NCBI GenBank assembly: GCA_023426505.1
Contig: JAFAAP010000264.1
Location: 1-52,299 of the forward strand
DNA from: Pseudomonadota bacterium
GTDB taxonomy: Bacteria; Pseudomonadota; Alphaproteobacteria; Rhizobiales; Beijerinckiaceae
Length of the DNA stretch: 52,299 bases
Reading direction: 5' to 3'
Part shown: positions 35,405 through 42,372 of the stretch, piece after piece
Layout: each line of letters opens with the position of its first letter
Position numbering within the stretch: the first letter of the stretch is position 1
Program-made: the position numbers and the translations under genes
Notes under the pieces: generated by a model
Database searches by the model: none
Told to the model about the DNA's origin: nothing
Seen by the model: only the letters and a program-made list of their open reading frames with translations

Positions 35405-35408
35405 ATGC

Positions 35409-35876
35409 ATGATGAGCAGTGCCTTTGTTCGTGAGCCTGAAGGTGGAGAGGCCTTCGAGGACCTGCCGGATCGACCGGTAAGCCCTCATCATCTCGTCAC
35501 GCCGTCCGGCCTCGCCCGGATGGATGAGGAGATTGCGGCCTTGAAGCGGCGCCTCGCCGAGGCGCAGGCGAGCAACGACAAGGCCGAAGTCGCGCGCGTC
35601 TCACGCGATCTCCGTTACTGGAATCATCGCCGGCTGACGGCCGAAATGGTGCCGCCCCCAAGCGACAAGTCCCATGTCCGCTTCGGCTCCAGCGTGAGTT
35701 TCGAGCGCACGGACGGGCGGATCCAGACCTACAGGATCGTGGGCGAGGATGAGGCGGATCCCGCGAACGGAAGCATCTCCTACGTATCGCCCCTGGCGCA
35801 GGCGCTCATGGGAAAAGAGATCGGAGACGTGGTGATCGTTCCTCAAGGCGAAGCCGAGATCGTCGGAATCCGATAA
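35409..35876 (+). CDS. GreA/GreB-family transcription factor
   Basis: A 155-residue protein of the Gre family. A short helical part (about 30-75, LVTPSGLARMDEEIAALKRRLA) stands for the N-terminal coiled coil, which in GreA is about 75 residues; the tip acidic pair (D/E) is not clearly conserved. The C-terminal FKBP-like domain (about 85-155) has VRFGSSVSFERTDGR, SPLAQALMGKEIGDVVIVP. GreA rescues backtracked RNA polymerase; shortened family members such as Rnk or GreB-like regulators instead bind polymerase without cleavage. I favour GreB-like but cannot decide. Start is ATG at 35409 or the next codon; both share the Shine-Dalgarno in a hairpin. Convergent with mscS. Confidence 0.85.
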   Translation: MMSSAFVREPEGGEAFEDLPDRPVSPHHLVTPSGLARMDEEIAALKRRLAEAQASNDKAEVARVSRDLRYWNHRRLTAEMVPPPSDKSHVRFGSSVSFERTDGRIQTYRIVGEDEADPANGSISYVSPLAQALMGKEIGDVVIVPQGEAEIVGIR

Positions 35877-35900
35877 CTCTCATGCCAAGCAGGATATTCG

Positions 35901-37643
35901 TCAGACGTCCTCCGCCTCCTTCAGGGGAACGACGTTGTCGAAAGCGCCCATCGCCGCGCTGGCACTCCGCACCTCGGCCAACACCTTGTCGCGCAGCATC
36001 AGGTCGATTTCCTGCTGAATGACGAGGAATTCCTCCCATTTCGAGGTCAGGATGAGCGCCTGGATCTCGGCCTTTGGCTTCTCCTCCTGCCCCTCGCGCA
36101 GTCGCACTTGAACCGAGCCGACTTCGATCTTCGGATGCTCCGCCACCAGGGACGCAAGCGCCTCGATCTCCCGGCGGATGCCGGCGCTGTCGTTCGCCTG
36201 AACGCTGATGGTGCGGTCGTAGGGCATCCGGTCCCGGTTGGTCAGATTGATAATGTTCATGTTTACGAAGGTCGCGTTCGGGATCGTGATCAGGGACCGG
36301 TCGAGACCTCGAATCCGGGTTGAGCGGATGCCGATCTCCTGAACCCGGCCCTCGAGGTTGCCGAACCGGCACAAATCTCCGACCCGAACCGGGCGATCCG
36401 CGTAGAGGATCAGCCCCCCGATGAAGTTCTCCAGGGTCGGTTTAGCCGCCAGAGCGACGGCCAGGCCGCCCACGCCGAGACCGGCGAGCAAACCTGCGAG
36501 AGGAATGCCCAGATAGGACGCGCCATAGATGAGGAGCCCGAGCGCCGCGGCGATGCCGCCGATCCGGATCGAAGCGCGGGCCAGATGGGCATCGATGCTC
36601 TCCGACTTCGTGAAAGTCAGGTGGTTTGCAAGCGAATTCGAGAACTTCAGGATGCCCCACATGGCTGCCAGATAGGCCGTAGCCTCGGAGAGTTCGTCGA
36701 TGATGTCGTTCACACGCCCCGTGAGGTTGATCTGGTAGTCCGCCATGTAGGAGACGAAGAGGGCCGCAACGGCAACGGCTGCGGGCACCAGGATGCTGGC
36801 CGGCAGGGAAATGGATGCATCGGCCGCGCTCTGCCTCGACCTTGCCAGACGCTGGATGCCGAGGACGGCGAGCACCGCGACGACGAGAACCAGCACGAGG
36901 GCGATCCACTGCCATAAGGCCTGTCCCTGAATGTCTCGGCGCAAGCTGGGCGGCAAGGCTTCGACGAGACGATACCATTTCGGCGGCAGAAGGTAGCCAG
37001 GCGATTGGCTGTAGAAGTCGTAGAGGTCTTCGCCGGACCCGCTCACGTTCGGCTCTTCGCGGATCGCATGGTAGAAGTCGTCGAGTTGCCCGACCGTTTC
37101 GCGGGAGAAAAGGTACTCACCGGATCGCGGACCATCCGAAACTCGCGCGATCCTGATCTCGGTCCCGGGCACGTTCCAGTTCGGTATAGCCTGCTTGGAG
37201 ATCTCCGCGTCGCCCGGGATGCTGACCGGATCCGGAAGGGGCAGTCGGTCCAGGATCTCCTTCAGCAGCAACGGTGCCTCAAGGCGCCGGTGTTCCAGTT
37301 CGACCGGCGGCACATCCCGCAGATCGAGCGCCCGGGCAGCCTGAGCCAGAAGGCTCTCCGCTTCCTTAACCTTGTCCTTCACGCTTTGGCTCTGGAAGAA
37401 TCCGGGCTCGGCATTGTTTTCGCGGTAGGCCTCCAAAAGCAGCGAAGAGGCACGAGCGACGTTCGAGCGGAAGCCTTCGAGGGTTGCCCGGGGACTGGAT
37501 GTCTCGGCGGCCGCCAGGAACCTGAGGGAACCGAGAGCCGGCGGAGTTGCCAGGAACTGGAATACGACGAAGAAGGCTGCCAGGAGTACGCAGACGATCG
37601 GAACGACGGCTTCCTGCATGGGGCGTCTCGAAGGAGTCGTCAT
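35901..37643 (-). CDS. MscS-family mechanosensitive channel with large N-terminal domain
   Basis: A 580-residue MscS-type channel. Residues 11-29 are a hydrophobic start segment, then a periplasmic domain of about 210 residues rich in Glu/Arg with no clear relative. Membrane helices follow near 240-260, 280-300, 335-355 and 375-400. The pore helix has the MscS pattern LLAGLGVGGLAVALAAKPTL, next to the beta domain FIGGLILYADRPVRVGDLC and the conserved LDRSLITIPNATFVNMNIINL. E. coli MscS is 286 residues. ATG at 37643; the N-terminal periplasmic domain may sense or gate something else. Its 5' spacer holds a 16-bp palindrome. Confidence 0.9.
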   Translation of the reverse strand: MTTPSRRPMQEAVVPIVCVLLAAFFVVFQFLATPPALGSLRFLAAAETSSPRATLEGFRSNVARASSLLLEAYRENNAEPGFFQSQSVKDKVKEAESLLAQAARALDLRDVPPVELEHRRLEAPLLLKEILDRLPLPDPVSIPGDAEISKQAIPNWNVPGTEIRIARVSDGPRSGEYLFSRETVGQLDDFYHAIREEPNVSGSGEDLYDFYSQSPGYLLPPKWYRLVEALPPSLRRDIQGQALWQWIALVLVLVVAVLAVLGIQRLARSRQSAADASISLPASILVPAAVAVAALFVSYMADYQINLTGRVNDIIDELSEATAYLAAMWGILKFSNSLANHLTFTKSESIDAHLARASIRIGGIAAALGLLIYGASYLGIPLAGLLAGLGVGGLAVALAAKPTLENFIGGLILYADRPVRVGDLCRFGNLEGRVQEIGIRSTRIRGLDRSLITIPNATFVNMNIINLTNRDRMPYDRTISVQANDSAGIRREIEALASLVAEHPKIEVGSVQVRLREGQEEKPKAEIQALILTSKWEEFLVIQQEIDLMLRDKVLAEVRSASAAMGAFDNVVPLKEAEDV

Positions 37644-37696
37644 GGATGTCTCTGGTATTCTCTGGAGAGATTTTGCATTTGTCCGGCGGCATCCTA

Positions 37697-37712
37697 GCGG
37701 AACATGTTCCGC
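37697..37712. promoter_or_regulatory. 16-bp palindrome upstream of mscS
   Basis: GCGGAACATGTTCCGC is a perfect palindrome 54-69 nt from the mscS start, with CTA/TAG flanks extending the dyad imperfectly. Likely an operator, regulator unknown. Confidence 0.5.
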
Positions 37713-37802
37713 CTAGAAACATTGGCGTGAGGATTTGACGAAAGCCGCTGAGCTTCAAGCGCTACCGCTCATCGGCGCGAGCAAACGGTCCCGCAAGAAC
37801 AG

Positions 37803-37845
37803 GCAGGATTTTACATACGAAGTTACATAGTAACGTCTATCCTGC
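37803..37845. promoter_or_regulatory. Nested inverted repeats with GTTAC-type core
   Basis: Outer arms GCAGGAT (37803-37809) and ATCCTGC (37839-37845) enclose an inner dyad GTTAC-ATA-GTAAC (37822-37834). TTTACAT at 37810-37816 lies just ahead of it. A very similar TTTACAT plus GTTAC pattern occurs at 40443-40469 before the mini-peptide gene. Confidence 0.45.
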
Positions 37846-38011
37846 TTCCGTCGCTATGTTCACCATAGAGTATTTTTGTTATGTTCATTTCCACGTGAGG
37901 CGCAATTCAATTATGGAGATGCAGATATCGATCCCGTATTCTTTGCCTCGAAGCCGCACCGAACTAACTCGTTGAAGTTCAATACCAAGCATCCCTGGAG
38001 GATAGGTCTTC

Positions 38012-38449
38012 ATGAATGAGGCGGAGGTAGAAGTCGTCGCGGAAGAACTTGCGAAGCTGGGTGGAACAGCTTGGTATCCCGGGCGTGAACCGGGCCCTCT
38101 CCTACGGGTCGTGCACGAGCGCTATCGAGACAGGGCAAGAGCCGCGATAGCGGCCCTCGACCGGTTTCGGGCAAGCGCGGCTAAATCCAATCCTCCCGAG
38201 GGCCTGTCCGACGGGTTGATGGCGTCAGGGACAAAGACCGATGTTTCGGCATCGGAGGCAAATATCGAGATCGGCACGACGGTGATCTACCGGCCGGACG
38301 GCGATCGCAGGGCCTACTCATGCAAGGTGCAGAAGATCACTGACGGCTTTGCGTATCTCGTCCCGGAGAACAGAACTGGCATCGGCTGGGTGCCTCTGAA
38401 GGATCTTTCCGGGCATTCGGCAGCAAGCAATCCCGAGCAGGACCAGTAG
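38012..38449 (+). CDS. Hypothetical protein
   Basis: A 145-residue acidic soluble protein. Residues 1-50 are helical and charged (NEAEVEVVAEELAKLGG, HERYRDRARAAIAALDRF). Residues about 85-130 look like a small beta domain (IGTTVIYRPDGDRRAYSCKV, ENRTGIGWVPLKDL), reminiscent of a short SH3-like or barrel fold. I do not recognise the family. ATG at 38012 has GGAGG about 10 nt upstream. It is alone, convergent with the GGDEF gene, and follows an AT-rich spacer; signal sequences and motifs are absent. Confidence 0.7.
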   Translation: MNEAEVEVVAEELAKLGGTAWYPGREPGPLLRVVHERYRDRARAAIAALDRFRASAAKSNPPEGLSDGLMASGTKTDVSASEANIEIGTTVIYRPDGDRRAYSCKVQKITDGFAYLVPENRTGIGWVPLKDLSGHSAASNPEQDQ

Positions 38450-38498
38450 AGGGTCCCTGATCCAGGTTTCGGCGGCCTAGTCTTCTCGGGCGAACGTT

Positions 38499-40008
38499 TT
38501 AGGCAGAGCCCCTGCTGTCGGGCTGCGGCAGGGCAGGTTCAGGATTGGCCGCATAAAGAGCCCGCTTAGCCTCGTACATCAGCAGATCGGCGCGTTTCAC
38601 GACAGCTTCGAGGCGCTCCCCGGGGAGACTCGTCGCCGCCCCCATGGAGAAGCTGAGGGTCAAACCCGAATAGAACTGGTTGTTGATCTCGACGAGCTTC
38701 TCGATCCTCTCCATCATGGCCGCTCCCTCGCGCTCATCCGTCGCCGGCAGGAGCAGCGCAAACTCGTCACCGCCGATCCGTGCCGCGTAGCTCGGCTTCT
38801 CGACCGCCTCGTTCAGCACCTCCCCGGCACGGCGCAGCAATGCGTCACCTGACGCGTGGCCCAGTTGATCGTTGACAGCCTTCAGGCCATTGAGGTCAAC
38901 GACGACAACCGTCACCGGGAAGGGTCCCTTGCGTTCAAGACGGTTCAACTCGTCCGCATAAAAGGTGCGATTGTACAGCTTCGTCAGCACATCGTGCTTG
39001 CCGAGATACTCCAGGTAGGCCTCGGCCTTCTTGCGAGCGGTGATGTCGGTCAGAGCAACCTGCACCAGGGACCAATCGTGCTCATGACCGGGCAGGACCG
39101 AAAACTGCAAATGCAGGTGGAGTTCGTCGCCGTTGAGAGAGTAGTTGACGATCTCCCGCTGCTGAAATGTCTTGCCATGCCACAGGTCGATGAGCTGCTC
39201 CCGGAACTGCTCGCCCATGTCATCACGGAAGACCTCGTTCAGGCGCCTGAGCAGGGTCGGCTTGTCGGGAGAGCAGAACAGTTCGAGCGTGTGCTGGTTG
39301 ACGTCGATCACCCGAATCTCCGCCATGCACCGCTCGACGAATTCAGGGTGGACATCGGTAAAGACGCGGAAGTCGGTGATGCCTCTCTCTCACATCCGTG
39401 AGCAACTGCTTCACCTGGCTGAAGTCTTCAACCCAGAGGGAGACAGGCGAATGCTCGAACAATCCGCGCGCATATTCCTCGCTGCGCGCGAGTTGCCGCC
39501 GCGCCGTCTCGCGCTCGGTCACGTCCTCGATGGCGACGAGGACACGTCCCCACGTCTCCTCGTAGCCGGGAAGGATGCTCCCCTTCAGCTGAATGTCGAG
39601 GCGCTTGCCGGACAGGGTGTAATTCACCGTATGGCTGGAGAACTCCGCCCTACCCTCCCAGAGCTGGACGAGTTCGTCCACATGGGTCTTGAGCATGTCA
39701 TTCCGAAAGATGCGGTTGAGGTTCCCGACCAGATGCGGCAAATCGTCGGCCTCGAACAGGGAGAGGGTCTTTCGATTGACCTGCAGCACGCGGATACGGC
39801 TGGAGCAGTCCCGAACCCGCCCGACATCCTCGGCAAGGAATGCTCGAAGATCCGTCACACCCGCCAGCCGCCACTGCTCCATCAGGTGCCGCACGCCGCT
39901 GTAATCCTCGAGCCACAACGATACGGGCGCGAGGGCGAAGGTCTCCGCATGATCATCCCGCTGATCGGCAAGGGAATGATCGGATTGGTCAGGTGAAACG
40001 TGAAGCAT
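38499..40008 (-). pseudogene. PAS-PAS-GGDEF diguanylate cyclase, broken by frameshift
   Basis: Two abutting frames read as one protein of about 500 residues. The upstream part (39343-40008) has PAS 1 (APVSLWLEDYSGVRHLM) and the start of PAS 2 (SPVSLWVEDFSQVKQLL); at about 39384-39391 the frame is lost. The downstream part (up to 39326 from its first ATG) completes PAS 2 and ends in a diguanylate cyclase domain with canonical RIGGDEF (residues 185-189 of that segment) and HDVLTKLYNR. No RxxD inhibitory site precedes the GGDEF motif. Adding two bases or removing one at a GAGAGAGA run restores the PAS2 line ...VRERGITDFRVF. ATG at 40008 is the probable start. A sequencing error, a true null or slippage-based phase variation could all explain it. 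Confidence 0.82.
39384..39391 (-). repeat. (GA)4 dinucleotide run at the frameshift
   Basis: Plus-strand TCTCTCTC (GAGAGAGA on the coding strand). Five GA units would keep the PAS-GGDEF frame intact; four break it, consistent with loss of one unit. Confidence 0.6.
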
Positions 40009-40150
40009 GGAGACGTCCCGCTCGGATTCGAGGCGAATCGGCGGGACACTTCAGCCTGCAAGCCAAACCTTACGCAAGGTCGTAACTGCTTAAACTTTGG
40101 GCTGTCTGCGACCAAAAGCAGTTTCAGGCAGGCAGGAGTCTCATACAGGT

Positions 40151-40187
40151 GATGAGGATGTGGCATCAGGCCTTAGCAATCCTCATC
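40151..40187. terminator. 9-bp hairpin downstream of mini-peptide gene
   Basis: GATGAGGAT and ATCCTCATC pair perfectly around a 19-nt loop; it immediately follows the stronger hairpin at 40192-40225 when read leftward. Confidence 0.4.
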
Positions 40188-40191
40188 GGCA

Positions 40192-40225
40192 AAAGGCACC
40201 CCTTCCACGAAGGAGGGGTGCCTTT
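40192..40225 (-). terminator. Terminator of the mini-peptide gene
   Basis: AAAGGCACCCCT (40192-40203) pairs perfectly with AGGGGTGCCTTT (40214-40225). Read leftward it lies 55 nt after the stop at 40280 and ends in TTTT; as a symmetric A/T-flanked stem it can terminate in both directions. Confidence 0.75.
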
Positions 40226-40279
40226 CAAGGCGAAATGGGCTGAGCGGAGAGCTTCAGCCGTTTCACGAGCCGTGGCGGC

Positions 40280-40399
40280 TTAGCGCTTGGACTGGATCAC
40301 CCCGAAGTCGAAGGCCTGAGCCGTGTTGGCCGTGAAGGCCGCAAACGACACCGCGATGGCCACAGCGAATGCGACCTGCAACATTGCTTTCTTAAGCAT
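40280..40399 (-). CDS. Small predicted exported peptide (39 codons)
   Basis: A tiny gene not overlapped by any other. The product starts MLKKAMLQVAFAVAIAVSFA (ATG 40399; AAGGGG lies 7 nt before it; an ATG two codons earlier is too close). It is a textbook signal peptide: basic start, hydrophobic core, and an ANTAQA cleavage site, leaving a mature decapeptide FDFGVIQSKR. It has its own promoter-length spacer (138 bp) and a strong downstream terminator, so it looks like a real monocistronic gene rather than chance. Possible roles: signal, membrane-active or envelope-associated peptide; none can be read from the sequence. Nothing here resembles a known bacteriocin or pheromone cluster. Confidence 0.7.
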   Translation of the reverse strand: MLKKAMLQVAFAVAIAVSFAAFTANTAQAFDFGVIQSKR

Positions 40400-40442
40400 G
40401 TTCATTCCCCTTGGTTACGCCGCTATTGGACGGCAAGGAAAT

Positions 40443-40469
40443 GTAACTAAGTAACGAATTAGATGTAAA
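40443..40469 (-). promoter_or_regulatory. TTTACAT/GTTAC repeat cluster before the mini-peptide gene
   Basis: On the minus strand: TTTACAT, CTAATTC, then GTTAC-TTA-GTTAC. It lies 44-70 nt upstream of the ATG at 40399. The elements resemble 37810-37834, where the same two words occur 12 instead of 14 nt apart. Confidence 0.4.
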
Positions 40470-40536
40470 CGAAGCGAGGGTTGCGCTTGCCGCCCCGCGG
40501 CAACCTTAAGGTCTCACCACCAGCAATGTCTCGAAT

Positions 40537-41457
40537 CTACTGTCCGACTTTGCTGAGGACGTCTGCTCTGAGGAAGCGCTCGATGACGAGCATGAACAGG
40601 ATCGAGGGCACGAGCAGGATCAGCGCCGTGATCGAGGCAATCTGGTAGTTGCCCCCCATGCTCGCGTTGTAGAGCAGCAGCGGCAGGGTCGTGACCTGCG
40701 GGACGCCGACGAAGAACGTTCCAGTGAACTCATCGAGCGATTCCAGGAACACGAAGATCGCGCTCGCCATGATGCCGGGCGCCGCCAGCGGCAGGGTGAT
40801 GGTGAAGAACGTGCGCACCGGGGACGCCCCGAGGTTGCGTGCAGCCAACTCCAGATCCTTGTCGACCGCCGCAAACGCCGCCGCCGCGATCCAGACCGAG
40901 TAGACGAGACCGTGTGCTGCATGAACCAGCACCACGCCGGTGATCGTGCCGGTCAGCCCGAGGCTGTAGAACACCCGCGCCACGTTGATGTAGATCGCGA
41001 CCGACGGGAAGGCCTGCGGCAGCAGGAACAGGATCATCAGCGCCGTGCGCCAGGGCAGCCGAAGCCGTGCCAGGGCATAACCGGCCGGCACCGAGACGGC
41101 GAGCGCCACCAGGACCGTCAGACCCGCGATGCCGACGCTCGTCATGAGCGACGACATGGCATCCCCGGTCGGCCGGAACACCACCTCCCAATAGCGCGAT
41201 CCGTAGGAGACCGGGAGCTTGAACGGCGCATACCAGCGCTCGGCGAAGGACCAGAGCACCAGGTTCGCGAGCGGGCCGAAGAGCAGGAATGCGAAGATCC
41301 CAAGCCCCAGGATCTTGGCAAGCGTCGAACCGAGACTCCAGGCACGAACACTCGCGGCCGAGGGAGCGGGATCGCGCTCGAACCGCGTGGCCCGCACAGC
41401 AGGGCTCGGGCTCTCCATCACGGTGGCAGAGGACGTGATCGGCATCTTCATGCTCAT
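40537..41457 (-). CDS. ABC transporter permease (PotC-like)
   Basis: Inner-membrane permease of 306 residues. A polar lead of about 45 residues is followed by six or so helices; the binding-protein-dependent permease EAA loop is LELAARNLGASPVRTFFTITLPLA. The start is ATG at 41457, overlapping the stop of the other permease by 4 nt (ATGA), so translation is coupled. Second permease of an importer whose SBP and ATPase are upstream. Substrate not evident. Confidence 0.9.
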   Translation of the reverse strand: MSMKMPITSSATVMESPSPAVRATRFERDPAPSAASVRAWSLGSTLAKILGLGIFAFLLFGPLANLVLWSFAERWYAPFKLPVSYGSRYWEVVFRPTGDAMSSLMTSVGIAGLTVLVALAVSVPAGYALARLRLPWRTALMILFLLPQAFPSVAIYINVARVFYSLGLTGTITGVVLVHAAHGLVYSVWIAAAAFAAVDKDLELAARNLGASPVRTFFTITLPLAAPGIMASAIFVFLESLDEFTGTFFVGVPQVTTLPLLLYNASMGGNYQIASITALILLVPSILFMLVIERFLRADVLSKVGQ

Positions 41458-42287
41458 GCCTGCGCCTCCCGCTTCACGTTGTGCCTGAGATAGATCCAAG
41501 CGACCGTTCCGGCGATCAGGTAGGAGATCACGCCGAGCGCATTCGCCGTCGCATAATCTCCGTAGGAGTTGATGCGGAAAGCCATGTCGACGGTCAGCAT
41601 GGTGGGCTGCGAGCCTGCCACCATCATGGGCACCGACAGGACCGACAGCATGGTCACGAACGAGAGCACCAGGCCGACGAGCAGCGTCTGCGCGACCTGC
41701 GGCAGCACCAGCTCGATCAGGACCCGCAGGCGCGAGGCGCCGAGATTGCGCCCCGCCTCGATGGTGGCGCGGTCGATCGACGCCATGGCGCCGGCCAGCA
41801 TGAGCGTGACGAAGGGCACCTGCTTCCACACGAAGGTGATGATGATGCCGCGCCAGTCCAGGAAGCTGGTGGCCTGGATCGGCTCCATCACGCCCAGCGC
41901 AACGAGCGAGTTGTTCATCAGACCGTTCTTGGCCAGGAAGGTCCGCATGCACTGGGCGGCGACGATGAACGGGATGAAGAGAGGCCACCGGTAGAGCTGC
42001 CGGAGGGCGCCGACGAGCCAGGGCGTCTCGCCCAGCGTCAGGATGCCCGCGATCGCAACGGAGAACAGTGCGATCAGGATCGTCGAGACGATGACGATGA
42101 ACAGGGTGAAGAGAATATCGGTGGAATAGAGGTCGTAGGCCTTCTGGAAATGCATCAGGGACAGGCTGCCACCCGGCTCGGTGAACGCCGCCGCAAGAGA
42201 ATACCCAAGCGGATAGAGAAACAGCGCTGCGATCATGGTGAGCGCGGGCGCGATGAGCAGGAGGCCGAAGAACGATGGTCTCGCCAT
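41454..42287 (-). CDS. ABC transporter permease (PotB-like)
   Basis: 277-residue permease with six helices and the EAA loop EAGRNLGASRLRVLIELVLP. Starts MARPSFFGLLLIAPALTMI, typical for the PotB/CysU-type inner-membrane component. It follows the SBP gene after an 85-bp gap containing a GC hairpin and is coupled by ATGA to the next permease. Confidence 0.9.
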   Translation of the reverse strand: MARPSFFGLLLIAPALTMIAALFLYPLGYSLAAAFTEPGGSLSLMHFQKAYDLYSTDILFTLFIVIVSTILIALFSVAIAGILTLGETPWLVGALRQLYRWPLFIPFIVAAQCMRTFLAKNGLMNNSLVALGVMEPIQATSFLDWRGIIITFVWKQVPFVTLMLAGAMASIDRATIEAGRNLGASRLRVLIELVLPQVAQTLLVGLVLSFVTMLSVLSVPMMVAGSQPTMLTVDMAFRINSYGDYATANALGVISYLIAGTVAWIYLRHNVKREAQA

Positions 42288-42322
42288 GGGAGGAAAGCCT
42301 GAACGCTGACGGTCAAGAATGA

Positions 42323-42347
42323 CGGGCCGCCGCCAGAGGTCGGCCCG
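42323..42347 (-). terminator. Intergenic hairpin between SBP and first permease
   Basis: CGGGCCG and CGGCCCG pair perfectly around an 11-nt loop, 26 nt past the SBP stop. No strong T-run. It may limit read-through, keeping the binding protein in excess of permeases. Confidence 0.5.
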
Positions 42348-42372
42348 CCAGGATCAAACGGCGCTATGTCGC

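Larger units (their letters stand above)
37644..38011. other. AT-rich divergent regulatory spacer (368 bp)
   Basis: No supported gene. It separates the leftward mscS from the rightward unknown gene at 38012. It holds a 16-bp palindrome (37697-37712), nested inverted repeats (37803-37845), a smaller dyad CTATG-TTCAC-CATAG (about 37854-37868), and runs of A/T that stand out against the surrounding sequence. An ORF of about 40 codons from ATG 37857 lacks a ribosome-binding site and is not supported. Confidence 0.6.

Noticed and set aside
37857..37980. ORF of about 40 codons starting at an ATG in the AT-rich spacer
   Set aside because: No ribosome-binding site, no motif and unusual composition; it also lies across inverted repeats.
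40487..40503. TTGCCGC/GCGGCAA hairpin after the PotC-like permease
   Set aside because: A perfect 7-bp stem, but no T-run on the minus strand and a 3-nt loop; too weak to call a terminator.
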